DNA from: Dugong dugon
Taxonomy: Eukaryota; Chordata; Mammalia; Sirenia; Dugongidae
Direction of reading: 5' to 3'
Assembly: GCA_030035585.1 (NCBI GenBank)
Contig: CM057466.1
Span: 115,194,682 to 115,258,681, forward strand
DNA: 64,000 nucleotides
Under the pieces are notes generated by a model, which saw only the letters and a program-made list of their open reading frames with translations, did no database searches and was not told where the DNA came from. This document shows positions 22,802-34,887 of this stretch, one piece after another. Position numbers and translations under genes: made by a program. Every line of letters begins with the position of its first letter. Positions within the stretch are counted from its first letter, which is position 1.

Positions 22802-23572
22802 CTAACACATTAGACATGTTTAACTATGTTGAATGCATTAATTGAGGCAATGCTGACAAAGAGCGGAGCACATTTCTTGCATGAGGTGGGTGCTCAACGA
22901 GAGTGATGGTAGAGATGATGGTGGTGATGGTTTGCGGTTGGCAAACAAACAGAAGCTACACGTTATATGCGTAAAAATATGGTACGTAATAGCTGCCAAC
23001 CCAATGAGAATCATGGCCTAGTCAATTTGATACATAACCTTAACCATCACAAATATTTACCTTGAAATGAAGCAAATACTTTTCCTTATTATTTTAGGAA
23101 ATGCCAGTTGCTGTAAAAAAGCAAATCCAACATCCTAGTGATTTGGCATATTTAAAGTTCATTTCTTGTTTTCATAACAGTTCAAAGCAGTGTTTCCTGA
23201 GAAGACTTCCTCTCTGCGGGGTGGGGAAGGTTCAGGAACCTAGGCCCCTCCATCTTGTGGTTCCCTGTCTCCTACAGTCTGGGAGTCCTCTGCTTCTAGT
23301 CAGAGAAGAGAGGACTGAAGCTGCAAGAAACTCCACACTGGTCTAAAGGCCCCTGCCTGGGTGAGAGGCATCATTTCTACTCCTATTCCACTGGGGAGAA
23401 CAAGTCAGCAGCCACACCTGGATGCTGGGGGGAGGTGGGAGGAGGCTTGGCCATGGATGTGTTGCCAGCTGGGCTGCTACCTCCCACTACTCACTGTACT
23501 CAGGGAGAAGGCGTATTTGGTGGACTACTGGCCACCTTGTCCATGACCTACATTTCTATCTTACTGTTTGGT
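22802..23572. other. Single-copy sequence
   Basis: No gene is recognised. 22,865-22,940 has a weak L2/MIR flavour ('gaggtgggtgctcaacgag') but is too short to call. Confidence 0.45.
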
Positions 23573-23585
23573 ATTCTTATTCACA

Positions 23586-23791
23586 GAGTCCTTGGGTGGT
23601 GTAAACAGTTAACACGCTTGGCTGCTACCTGAAAAGATGGAGGTTTGAGTCCACCCAGAGGCACCTCAGAAGAAAGGCCTGGTGATCTACTTCCAAAAAA
23701 TCAGCCACTGAAAACCTTGTAGAACACAATTCTACTCTGACATGCATGGAGTCTCCAGGAGTTGGAATCAACTCAATGGCAACTGGCAAAA
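23586..23791 (+). mobile_element. AfroSINE, long-body subfamily, with 13-bp target duplication
   Basis: Full-length layout flanked by ATTCTTATTCACA (23,573-23,585) and ATTCTTCTTCACA (23,792-23,804), one mismatch. The head is 'gagtccttgggtggtgtaaac' and the tail 'tccaggagttggaatcaactc'. Confidence 0.92.
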
Positions 23792-23804
23792 ATTCTTCTT
23801 CACA

Positions 23805-25914
23805 ATAAAAAGCTGATGGGATATGTCCTCGATATTTCAACAATCGACCAATTTCCACTGTTCCAAAGCTTCAAGTCAGATTCTCCTGAGGAATAAGTTA
23901 CTACTAGAGCTGTCAGAACTTGGAATTTGCATTCAATTTCTTACGCCAAAAGGTTCCTCTAATAATCATTTAATAGAATTAGAATATGTTTGGAGAGATA
24001 GCACCTCAGTGGCTTAAACATGCTAATGTAAATTCAAAACATCCCACCTGTGTAGTCTAGATTCTGGATTGTATCTGGGGTGGTCACTTCCCCTGTCCAC
24101 AGTCGGTGGATTTGAGGGACCAAGACTTTCAACTCCCGCCATTTTGAACAGCCCACCTTCTTTCTCTGCAGATGCTTTTCTGTCTCTTACTATCTGCAAA
24201 GCCAAAGGGTCCTCGGCTCTAGAATTAGATGGAAGCATCACCCACCCCCCTCTTTCGGTTCTCCCAGGTGCTTGTTTGGGCTTTAATGAGCCTCCTGCAG
24301 GATCTCCAGGTCCACATGGAGACAGCACAGCTCACAACCCAGTCTACCGGTCAACACCTTGGACAAAACGCACTGGGTGCAGATATACAACAAGGAAACA
24401 GAAGTGGGGCCCTTCCCTCGGATGTGGCCGTTCCAGCCCTTCTGTCAGCCTACTTCCATAAACATAACGTTCTCTAAATTGCCAGATTGCACCACCTATT
24501 TACGTATTCAGAGTTTGCCTGAGTTTTTTTTTTTTTTTTTAACGAGACTTTTTTTTTTTTTTTTACTAAAATGAACAATTTTGTGTTGTAATAACTACAC
24601 ACCTGGAAGCCCCAGTCTGTGTCAGCGGTGTGTACCCCCTGGGGCAAGTCAGCAGTGCTCTGCGCCCGGGATGCAGCTGTTCCAGGACACGCTCTGAGTG
24701 ATGTCGGCACACAGACACACAGCTTCTCAGAGTGCTCAAGCTAATTGTGTAATAAGGGAATCACTCTTAAAATTTTATAAACGTTAATATAGCCATTTAA
24801 CTTCAATTTCTTTGAAAGTTGAACAGGAGATGAGACTTCTACTAGTACTAGTATCAGATGCTCATTTTTATACGGAGGTTTTCAAATGTAGGGGATTGCA
24901 AATCTAATGCTGTATTAATGCTGCAGATGACTCTCTTTGGCAATGAAATATCACTGCAATTAAACCCGCAGTAAAGTATCACAAAAAAGTCCTTGACTGT
25001 TTCCATGCAGAACTGTAGGGCTCTTCAGGATGCCATACGTCGGAGGCTGGGCGATCGGTTCCGTAACTCACTTTTATTATCTGCTCAACATTCCTCCCAA
25101 GTATTCAGCACTTCACCTTCTTCACTGCGCATCGTTAGTTCTCAGTGCCAGTGGCCACCGTAAGAGGGCCAGTGTCCTCCTCAGCTCCATCTTATTTGTG
25201 CGCACATCTTCCAGCATCCATCCATCTGGTCAACTGCATCTCCTGCTTTTGAACTCGCTATGGTGCTTGATTTTGGGCACTAGCAATGTTTTTCAAGTTC
25301 ACTCACCATTGGATGGTCAGGCCAGCCAGTCAGCCAGTATTTGCCGAGTGTTCGGGATGAGGGATGAAGTGATGAGACAGACACAGGCTCTGACCTCACA
25401 AGACGTATGTGTTAGTGAGGAAGAAAGATATACACAAAATAGGCCAAGGGTAATGAGTTCAAGGCAGAAGCAGCGTAGAGTGGAGGGAATGGCATGGTGG
25501 TCAGCAAGCATACGCCCACATCATCACAAACCACTGGCGCCTTCTCAGAAAACCAGCTCTCCTTCATCTGAGACTGGGTGCCCCGCACGCACTGCCTTCC
25601 CGCTGGCAGATCCAAGAAGGACCTATCAGGAAAGACCTGTGTGCTGCCAGCCTTGTTCCTCTTTAAGGATCCTCGTCAAGGGCCACCCACCCAGGCGCCT
25701 TCACCAGAAACCCATGAGGCAGCTAGGAGTGCAGCCTCCTCTGGCTTCTACACCTAATTAGTCCCCAGGCCTAGCCAGTCAGATGCCACCTGGTGGCCCT
25801 GATCTGCCACCTTTCCATCCCCACCTGACACTTCCACCTATGCCACTGCGATGTCTGAGCTGCTCCTTGCCCTCCGGTGGACTCTCCGGCTGCACAGGAT
25901 AGTCTAAAGCACAT
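23805..25914. other. Single-copy sequence, no gene called
   Basis: Two T-runs (24,524-24,540 and 24,549-24,564) lie close together. 25,030-25,761 is open for 243 codons on the plus strand, the longest frame in the window, but its translation shows no domain and I treat it as chance. 25,300-25,480 has a weak resemblance to an L2 3' end on the minus strand. Confidence 0.45.
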
Positions 25915-26283
25915 GTGGTTCATCTCTCTCCCCTACGTGAAGCCTTTCAGTGATCCCATTGACCCCGAGACAAAGTCTGAGCAAGAGCCTGCCGAGCCCT
26001 CTGCCTAACATCCAGCCCACCTCTGCCATTGCAGCTGTCATCGCTGACCACCCCAAACTCAAGACTCCAGCCATGCAAAGCAACTGTCCCCCAACTAGTC
26101 ATACTCTCTTCTCTCCACACCTTGGGCATGCTTCTTCTGCCCAGAAAGCCTGCCCTGCTGCATTTACCTGGTTAGAAACGTTGCATCTCAATTTAGATGA
26201 AGCCTCTTCTGGCACCTACAACCAGGGTGGTGCCCCCTCCTGCGATACTTCATAGCCCTCCGCGCCTGTTCTCATTATTGCAC
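25915..26283 (+). mobile_element. L2 LINE 3' region
   Basis: Follows the L2 order: 'gtgaagcctttcagtgatccc', 'ctgccgagccctctgcctaac', 'accttgggcatgcttcttctgcccagaa', 'tagatgaagcctcttctggc'. Old and non-coding. Confidence 0.7.
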
Positions 26284-26619
26284 TTGTTGTTGTTGTTAGC
26301 TGCCATCAAGTTGGCTGCTGACTCTTGGCGACCCCATGTACAATGAAAGAAAATGCTGCCCATTCCTTCACCATCCCCATGATCGGTTGTGGATCAGACC
26401 ATTGTGATCCCTAGGGGTTTTATTGGCTGATTTGGGAAGTAAATCACTAGTCCTATCTTCCTAGTCCATCTTAATCTGGAAGCTCCACTGAAACCTGTTG
26501 AGCATCACAGCAACACACAAGCCTCCAGGTGGTGGCTGCCCTTGAGGTACATTGGCCAGGAATCAAACCCAGGTCTCCTACATGGAAGGCGAGACTTCTA
26601 CACTGAAACACTACAGCCT
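26284..26619 (-). mobile_element. tRNA-Gly-headed SINE with RTE tail (copy A)
   Basis: At the left, 'ttgttgttgttagctgccatcaagttgg' is the RTE-type 3' tail. At the right, about 26,547-26,619 reversed is a tRNA-Gly-like head with 'gtagaagtctcgccttcc' (A box and anticodon arm) and 'gggtttgattcctggccaatg' (T arm and acceptor). Between them are a unique segment with 'tggaagctccactgaaacctgtt' and the AfroSINE-type body. The order is head, unique, body, RTE tail. Confidence 0.82.
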
Positions 26620-26634
26620 CATTAATACAAATTA

Positions 26635-26843
26635 TTTTTCTTGTAGTTGTGTGCTGTTGAGTCAATTTTGACCCATAGTGACCCCATGTGACAGAGTAGA
26701 ACTGCCCCATAGGCCTTTCCTGGCTGCAATATTTATGGAAGTAGATCACCAGATCTTTTCTCCCACAGAGTGGCTGGTGGGTTCGAACCAGCAATCTTTT
26801 GGTTAGCAGACAAGTGCTTAACCACTGTGCCACCAGGACTCCT
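26635..26843 (-). mobile_element. AfroSINE with 13-bp target duplication
   Basis: Full length on the minus strand, flanked by TTAATACAAATTA at 26,622-26,634 and 26,844-26,856. It inserted a few bases beside the end of the tRNA-Gly-type SINE. The head reversed is 'aggagtcctggtggcacagtgg'. Confidence 0.95.
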
Positions 26844-26856
26844 TTAATACAAATTA

Positions 26857-28240
26857 GTGAAATGCAAAACAAAAAGTTGAAAATATAGTCAATAATCAAA
26901 AAAGAAAAATGTGAACCAGTACAACTGAATTTTAAAATATACAAATTCTATGAGTTGGAAAAAACTGATATACCAAGACTGAAGGGGTTCCTTAGGTCCT
27001 GGAGTCATTAGGAGGCTGCCCATCTGAGACGTCACTCAGTGCTGGCTACGCGAAGAGCAATGACGACTCATCCTGTTCCAGTTGGTTCCACCCATCTGGA
27101 GAGTGGCATGCGCTTGAGAACAAATAAGAGAAGGAAAACTAAAATTTAGCAGATTAGTACACATGCTGATTTGGTTGGAAAGCTTGAAAGAGAAATATGA
27201 ACAGCTTAGTAAGTGATAACTAGGAATCTCTAAAGCAAAACCCTAACCAAGTAAAAGGCTTGGATGACGTCACCAGAACATTAACAGCACGGTAGGATGA
27301 AACAAAACACCAAAGGTGCCACCAGATATCAGGAACTTTTTCTAGAGAAAGGATGTTAGTCTGTTTAATTATCTTCCAGGGGAAAAGAAAGAAGCCCCAT
27401 CATCTTCAACTTTTCAAACGAGGCCAAATAAAACACTAAAAATACACTCTGGAAGGATCCGGTGCTTAAGCCTGGGGGATGGACCCAATTACCTCCTTTT
27501 CCGTCTTTAATGACCCCGCTCCATGCTATTATTTTATGATGCTAACCTCTCTCCCTCCTGCAGTTTCGGGACACTCAGACACTTGTGCACCAAGTATATT
27601 GCAAGTTGTGCTTAATGACACAAAATAGTAGATCCAGGAGAGCGCTTATTTTGAGGAGAGGTTTCTTTTTCTATCTGTCCATTGTTAAGTACCTTGTATG
27701 TCCTTTCAAGGCACTTCTATCTGGGATGACAGTGAAATATTTGATGAGTATATCTGTAGTCAGTCTACAATCAGACACTTAGGTGATTTTTCTTAATATG
27801 GAATTAAAAAAATACTTAATGCAAATTTTTTTTTTATTTAACATTTCCCTTAATTCCTACCACAGTATCTCCTCTATAAACTATTCTCTTGGGCCTTCAT
27901 GACATTAAACAGAGTTAAAAAGATACTTTCCATACTAAAAAGTAAAAGAAATTAATTGTGAGAGGGTACAAAAATGTTTCACTTCTGCTAAACTATAAGA
28001 GTCAAATTCCTGCAAAACTGTTTAACAGTTAAAATTTTTTAAACTTTAAAAATGCATACAGACATATGATCTATTTTCTTCTTGTGAGTTACACTGTATC
28101 CAGAAACCATCAATAACATTTCAGTTCTATAATATGCACCTGAATGATATAAAGACTATCCTTGGGCTGCTGGGCCCTCCCCTCAACTGAACCTCAGAAA
28201 CGTCACAGGAGGAGGTCGTGGATCTCAGAGTTGACCTCAT
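26857..28240. other. Single-copy sequence
   Basis: No gene is recognised. 27,780-28,080 is AT-rich. Confidence 0.45.
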
Positions 28241-28640
28241 TGTGGTTGTTGGTTACTGTTGAGTCAGCTCAACTCACGGCAACCCCATGTACAATAGAAC
28301 AAACGTTGCCCAGTCTTACACCATCTTCATAATCATTGCGGCTATTGTGTCAATCCATCTCACAGAGGGTTTCCCTTGTTTTCACTGACCCTACCAAGCA
28401 TGATGTCCTTTTCTAGTGATTAGTCTTTTCTGATGATGTATCCAAAGTAAGTGAGAAAAAGTCTTACCACCCTCACTTCTAAGGAGCATTCTGTTTGTAT
28501 TTCTTCTAAGGTGATTTGTTCGCTCTTCCGGCAGTCCATGGCATATTCAGTATTCTTCTCCCACACCACAGCCCAAATGTAACAATTCTACTTTGCTCTT
28601 CCTTTCTCGTTTCCAGCTTTTGAATACATATGAGGTGATC
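28241..28640 (-). mobile_element. RTE LINE 3' fragment
   Basis: Antisense RTE 3' end: 'gttgagtcagctcaactcacg', 'accaagcatgatgtccttttc', 'ttctaaggagcattctgtttg', 'ggcagtccatggcatattcag'. The reading frame is broken and the copy is 5'-truncated at about 28,640. Confidence 0.88.
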
Positions 28641-29134
28641 TCATTAGCTAGCGTGAATTTGTGATCATACCTAATCCAGAGATGGCTGGTTCAGATGTAG
28701 GGGTGGTAGCTTGGAGTAGGAGAGGGCAGTGCCACTGAACCAAGGGTGGGTCCAGAAAGAGCTTTCTGCCTAGGCCTTTTCTTTCTCCTGACATTGCCCC
28801 TGGCAGTCAGTGCTCCCACAAGGGTCATGTCAGCAAGGCAGGTGTGCCCTGAGCCCACCCCCACAGCTCTCCTGCCCAGGGACTAGGCAGTCACATCAGT
28901 GAACATCAGTGACTGTTCCTGGGTAACAACAGTGCTGGGCCAAGGATCCAGGAAGTCACTGAGAGGCAGGCAGTGGCTGAGCTCATTGTGACATTGGAGT
29001 CTCTCCATCTTAGGGCTCCATCACCCCAAAACCACCTGGAGGAGACTATCCTTTTCCACTCCTCCATGACTCTCCAGAGCAATCTCTAGTCCCAAGAGAA
29101 TAAAGATGAGTTCATAGGAGAAATTACCACGTAT
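28641..29134. other. Single-copy sequence
   Basis: No recognised gene or repeat. Confidence 0.45.
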
Positions 29135-29146
29135 CTGAAGCACTCT

Positions 29147-29216
29147 GTAGGGTTGCTATAAGTTGGAATCAACTGGACAGCAATGGGTTTGGTTTGGTTT
29201 GCTTGTTTGCGTTTTC
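29147..29216 (+). mobile_element. AfroSINE tail-only insertion (70 bp)
   Basis: Contains only the 3' tail ('gggttgctataagttggaatc', then 'gggtttggtttggttt'). It is flanked by perfect 12-bp copies of CTGAAGCACTCT at 29,135-29,146 and 29,217-29,228, so this is an insertion truncated during copying, not an eroded longer copy. Confidence 0.88.
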
Positions 29217-29228
29217 CTGAAGCACTCT

Positions 29229-29810
29229 AGGACTATGAAAGAAAGACCACAAATAACAAAAAAAAAAAAAAAAAAAAAAACCCTACATAAGATAGAAGTA
29301 ATGAAGCAAAGATGCTAAGAATTTAAAATAAGCATAATAGTTATCGTCAAAGAACTGTGGGAGACTATTAGAAAGAAGAAAGAGGAACAGAAAAAATAAT
29401 TGAAAATATTGGCTACAAATCATATCATTGTTGAAACGAAGAATCAAATGAGTGGAAGGACCAAGAATAGAATTAGTGAGGAAGAACTGAGTCCAAGCAC
29501 CCTATGGAAGCTATCCAAAAAAAAGGTAAAAATACGTGAAGAATGAGAAAAAAATTTTGGAATGGAAATGTCACTAACAATCCAATAAACAGAAAAGGGA
29601 AGAAGAGTTGAAGAAGTAATAGCCCAGCATATCCTAGCTTTGAATATGCAAGATCTCAGATTGGAAGGACACGTGATGTGTGAACAGGAGAGATGAGGAG
29701 AAAACCACACTTAAACACACTGGCAGGAAATAAAGAATGCACAAAGCCAAGGGAATTGTGTGTAACAAGATCCCAGGACTCCAAGTTAAAGAGACCTGAG
29801 CTTCAGTTCC
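29229..29810 (+). mobile_element. Possible old L1/HAL1-like remnant
   Basis: An A24 tract at about 29,259-29,280 is followed by A-rich sequence with a strong purine bias on the plus strand, in the style of L1 or HAL1 coding remnants. No diagnostic block can be named with confidence. Confidence 0.35.
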
Positions 29811-31337
29811 AGTTCATGATCATTATTAGCTGCCTTCTGCTTCACAATCCTACATGCCTGGCAGGTATAATGTTGGGCAATGAGCTCATATGCCTGAAAG
29901 TACTTTGAGTTTTGGAAATAAAAGTGAGAAATAAGTGCAAGACAAGATGTTTACTAAAACAAAGCTATTTCGGAAGAATGTTTACTGCTGGTATATGCAA
30001 CTTGTACTTCAAAATCTTTCTATAGCACGTGTATCAACCGAAAAAAAAGTCCTATTTTAACATTACCTTTGAAATTAAAGTTTCTAGAGCCTTACAATGA
30101 AATTTATGTCCAATTAATTTCTGGAATTCAGTGAAGCTTAAAATTAATTCATAATGAGTGCATTTAAGAGGTGTATATAGGGGTTTGGAGGAGCTGATCA
30201 GAGAGGTCCCCTTCCTGCCGTTAACTCTCATTTCGTGATTATGGCACATTTTATCCTAGTACAACACATAATCTAAGAAATGATACACTTTTACAATTAC
30301 TGTATAGGCAGAATGTGTGACCAGATGGGAGTTGAATATGGCTACACTATTATTATCATTATTATTATTATTAGTTAATTGAGTTTCAAAAATGTGCACA
30401 GTCCAATATGAGATATAATGAAGAGATACTTCCTTTGCTAGAGATTTATATTTTAATTTAGACGTATCAGTAATTCCAATATAACACACACTACCTGAGA
30501 AAATTATTGTCTCCAAAGTACAAGATTTCCTAGGCATCTGTGTTGATGGCCATAATGGCTTCTCCATGGTTTCAATTGAGTGTCAATGAAGAATAATATT
30601 AAAGAGGTTCACACCTTCATATAAAATAAGATATTTTCCATTCTTCATATGCAAATATTTAAGACTTTGAAAGCAAACCCTAAATGAATTCAGTTTGTTC
30701 ACCAAAAAAAAAAAAAAGTAAAGCCATGCTGTAGTGATCCTGAACAATGTGTAGTTTCTTCATCCACTCATCTTTCATCAGATACTTAGATTTCATGATT
30801 ATTACATTTGGGCTGAGAAGCTAAAAATAGGATATATTGTTTAATTTCATTCAAGTCATAGATTCCTAATGATACATACACAATTGATGTTCTTATGTAC
30901 TCTCCCCTCCTCAACAATACATACTGCAAGAAACAGACACATCCTAGCATTTGTAGGGTGAGCATCATATGCTGATTTATTTCATCCCCCACTTTGAGAA
31001 AATGCTAGATGAAGACAATTCCCAGCCATCAAGAACAGAGATGGAGGGAGCATTTGGGTCTAAGCTACTCTGTTAAACAAGCTATCTCTAACTTGAATTG
31101 TTTGGGGCAATACCTGCATCTTGCAAATGGTATGTCCACCAGAAATAACTGGTCCAAAATAAGTTGTTGTTGAATAGCTATTTGAGAGATATTGCAGACA
31201 AAAACACATATTCAACAAGAAAAACACAATATCCTCTTTGTGAGTAATGAGACCCATTTCCCTCTGCACAGGGACTATGCTTTCACAGAATAACTATATT
31301 TTGTTAATCTAAATCCAACCTGTATCTAATCAGATAG
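29811..31337. other. Single-copy AT-rich sequence
   Basis: No gene is seen. A short (ATT)n tract lies at 30,348-30,374 and an A-run near 30,705. Confidence 0.45.
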
Positions 31338-31416
31338 ATGTATGGATGGATGGATGGATGGATGGGTGGGTGGGTGGATGGATGGATGGATGGATGGATG
31401 GATGGATGGATGGATG
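31338..31416. repeat. (ATGG)n tetranucleotide microsatellite
   Basis: About 19 near-perfect units with an internal GTGG block at 31,363-31,375. It directly abuts the 3' end of the SINE on its right, in the place where the (gtt)n tail should be. Confidence 0.95.
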
Positions 31417-31857
31417 AATCTGCCATCAAGTCGGCTCCAATTCCTAGTGTCCTAATGTAAAAAAGAACAAAACATTGCACAGTACTCCGTCATCCTCATG
31501 ATCACTGGCATGTTCAAGTCCATTGTTGCAGCTATTATGTGAATACATTTCACCGAGGGTCTCCTTCACCCTCGGTGGCCCTCTACTTCACCAAATGCGA
31601 TGTCCTCCTCCAGTGACTGATCCCTCTTGATGATGTGTTCCAAGCAAGCAAGTTGGACAATATTCTGTTGGGATCCAGAAGGTTTTCACTGGCTGTTTTT
31701 TGGAAGTAGACCACCAAGCCTTTCTTCCTACTCTGTCATAGTCTAGAAGCTCCACTGAAACCTGTCCACTATGGGTAACTCTGCTAGTACTTGAAATACC
31801 GGTAGCATAGCTTCCAGCATCATAGCAACATGCAAGCCACCACAGTACAATGAACTG
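31417..31857 (-). mobile_element. tRNA-Gly-type SINE, long RTE tail, head lost (copy C)
   Basis: The right part 'gtctagaagctccactgaaacctgtc' to 'acagatgggtggtgg' is the unique segment of the tRNA-Gly-type SINE, stopping before the tRNA head. The left part, about 31,417-31,665, is roughly 250 bp of RTE 3' sequence ('gatgtcctcctccagtgactgatccctcttgatgatgtg'), far more than in copies A, B and D. Confidence 0.8.
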
Positions 31858-33608
31858 ACAGATGGGTGGTGGATATAATCATATAGATAATGTGAACCTT
31901 GAAAATGACCTTATATCATTTCTGTTGACTGCTAGGGAGCTCACAGCCAGAGTGCCCCTGATCTTTAGAATGTATAGGACCTTGTGGCACACCTTTGTGA
32001 ACACAAATTTCCCTCCTTGTTCCATCTGCCAATTTTGCCTTTATTTCTCCTTTTATTGACATTTTAATTTATCTTTTTTTAAAATGTCTTGTTCTTTTAG
32101 ATACAACCTCAAACCTTTTTTGGAACAAGCCATGATATAAATACATAGATAATTAGATACACAAATTGAAAATTTTTCATCATTTCATCTTTACTAAGCA
32201 TATAAATCCTGCTGCACTGCTCATCTTTTTGATGAACTAGATAAGCCAGATCTTCTTCTCTATCCCTCAAAATATGCAAAATCTAAGTTAATAAATATTT
32301 AATTAGATGTCCATAAAACATAATATCATCTCACTTCATTAATTGTTCAATTGGGTAGTCATAAAACTTCCATTGCTTTCAAGAACAACTTGTACATGGT
32401 GAGATGTTCTCCCTTTCAAGAATTCCTGAGTATGCACAATTATTGCCAAGAAACCTAATCAATTATAATATAAGCGAGTTACTACATTTTTTAAAAATAA
32501 TGATTCCCTTTCCATATTTGCAAATTAAAACATCATTATTTCTAGGAACCAGAACACGATACTGGAAAACAAGCCATAGCTCAGTGAACTGTAACACTCA
32601 CAAAATCGGTAAATCAGTGCATAAAATATTTACGTGTTACCAGTTACCACGGAAGCACTATCTGGGCAGTTCTTCCTGACCCTGCTCACTGCCGCAGGAT
32701 GGCCTGGGGCCTGGCAGTGACCTGAACTGGTAGCAAAGGGAAGCTTCATTCTTAACCAGTTACTTGGCTGCTGTGACAGACACAGCTATTTGCTCAAAGC
32801 ATGCTTAAAACAGAAGCCAGCAAAGATACGTTTCTAAAGCAATGCTGTAATTCTAACAGATAACTACCAAAACTGGCCAGAATTTAATGTCTTCTGTTAG
32901 AGCCAAACCTTCAGTGTGGGGGGGAGAGGGAGCTTTCTTTTAACCAGTGACTGAAACTGATGAATGTCTCCATCTGCAGAAAGCGTTCATCATTTTTACC
33001 CACTCCACTTGAAGGTAAAAAAGTAAGGAGCTGTCCAGGGTGTTTTCATGTAAAAATCAGGATTTAAGACACGATGTGTCCCCCTTCTCTACCTCCTGCC
33101 CTATAAAAATATGATCAGAATAGCCCTACATATTCTATGGATAAAGGATGAGTAAGCAGCTGGAATCCATAGACAACTCAAAGAGACAACTCATTTACCA
33201 ATAAAGGTTGTGGCATTGCCATGAAAACCTACTATGATTTCTGAAATTCATTCACTGAAGACACCTAAATCATGGCTCCATGAGGCATGAGTTAAAATCC
33301 AAAACTCTCTGGTAGAGATGATCCTTCCGCCATCAAGTCTGCCATTAGCCTCTTAGCACATATTATGCTTTATATCCCAACTGGAAGCCCAGGTTGAGAA
33401 TTGGGCCCAAAAGAAGCAGACGCAAAACAGGTAAGTGTTTGAAAATGGAAAAGAGGAAAGACTGTGAGGCCTGCTCCCCGTAAGGTTCCTAGGAATGTGG
33501 ATCTCAAGTGTGGGAAAGGGCAGCCAAGAAGGATACAAGGGGGTGGGGTAAACCCCAAAATAAACCTCAGCTCCATCACAGTTTTACTAGAACCTGAGGC
33601 AGTAAAAT
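31858..33608. other. Single-copy sequence
   Basis: No gene or repeat recognised. AT-rich to about 32,650 and more balanced after. Confidence 0.45.
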
Positions 33609-33812
33609 AAACCAATTACTGTTAAGTTGACTCCAACTCATGGTGACCTCGTGTGTGTCAGAGTAGAACTGTGCTCCACAGGGTTTTCATTGGCTGATTT
33701 TTTCAGAAGTAAATTGCCAGGACTTTCTTCCGAGGCATCTCTGGTGGACTCGAACCGCCGACCTTTTGGTTAACAGCGAGCACGTTAACCATTTGTACCA
33801 CCCAGGGACTCC
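33609..33812 (-). mobile_element. AfroSINE, long-body subfamily
   Basis: Near full length. The tail 'gttaagttgactccaactcatgg' is at the left and the head is at the right ('ggagtccctgggtggtacaaatgg' reversed). Confidence 0.92.
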
Positions 33813-34199
33813 AGGACCACAGGCATTGATGTTCAACATCTGTAAAGCTGAACAAAGTCAAGGATCAGTTAGGGACAGTGGAGTAAAAGAAAACTAATGC
33901 CCCCAAGGAGAGGTGACAGACCACACAAAACTGAAATTTTCACTAAGACTAGATAGAAAGGCCTTACCTGACTGAATATTACACAGTTGAACAGTATGTC
34001 CCTGGGGGCCAGGGACCATACCATCTATGCTGTGCTTGACTCACCCTTAAGTAAAAATGGCTGAAATTGTTACTTATTTGACTGATTTTTTTAATTAATG
34101 GATTAGTCAATTGATCGGCAGTTGTAAAATAAATGAAACACACGCACAGATTCAGAACATTTTAGAGTAATGGTTCCTACTAATACTTTAAAAAAAAAA
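33813..34199. other. Single-copy sequence
   Basis: No recognised gene or repeat. Ends in an A-run. Confidence 0.45.
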
Positions 34200-34349
34200 A
34201 AAACTCATTGCCAACGAGTCGATTCTGACTCATAATGACACTATAGGACAGAGTAGAACTGCTCCAACAGGGTTTCCAAGGAGTGGCTGGTGGATTCGAA
34301 CTGCCGACCTTTTGATTATCAGCCATAGCACTTAACTACTGAGCCACTA
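34200..34349 (-). mobile_element. AfroSINE, short-body
   Basis: Tail 'acgagtcgattctgactcat' at the left, B-box region 'ggattcgaactgccgacc' and A-box region 'cttaactactgagccac' at the right. The first bases of the head are missing. Confidence 0.9.
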
Positions 34350-34475
34350 GTACATAAGAGCTCCTAAAAATGGATGCATAACCTCAAATTCTGAGTCAGG
34401 TTCTTAGGATCTTTTCCAGCTTCAGCTCTAAATGACAAGACATTCTCATCGTAATCCTGTCTAGGTGCCTCACAC

Positions 34476-34622
34476 CGTACACAAAACTTAAGTCAAAATG
34501 GATCAAAGATGTAAATGTAAGAGCAAAAAACTATAAAATTCTTAAAAGAAAACATGGAGTTAATTCTTCACAGGCTTGGATTTGGCAATGGATTCTCAGA
34601 TACAACATCAAAAGCACAAGCA
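34476..34622 (+). mobile_element. L1 ORF2 fragment
   Basis: Matches the L1 ORF2 region 'aagtcaaaatggatcaaagatgtaaatgtaagagc', then 'cttggatttggcaatggattc'. Too short and diverged to code. Confidence 0.8.
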
Positions 34623-34887
34623 GACACAGAGAGTCACATTTGGGGGAAAAAAAATCATCTTATTTTCGCTAACCTCTGAGGTTAAACTGTTCCTGGAAGG
34701 TGAAAGCAGGCAACAGACCACAATCTGGACAGGTATTGGCAGCACCTGTAACTATGACCCCTGGAAGCTACAGGTATTTTCATGTCACTTGCTCCTATCA
34801 TCACACTTGTTACAGGTGACTCAGAATATTGTTCATACTCATCACCACTTTGAAATGGTAGTAGTTTTACTACACTCAGTGCTGGGT

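Noticed and set aside
25030..25761. 243-codon open frame on the plus strand, longest in the window
   Set aside because: No recognisable domain or splice context, an overlapping minus-strand frame, and a composition typical of chance translation.
31338..31416. CRISPR-like array from regularly repeated units
   Set aside because: It is a plain ATGG microsatellite in vertebrate DNA with no spacers.
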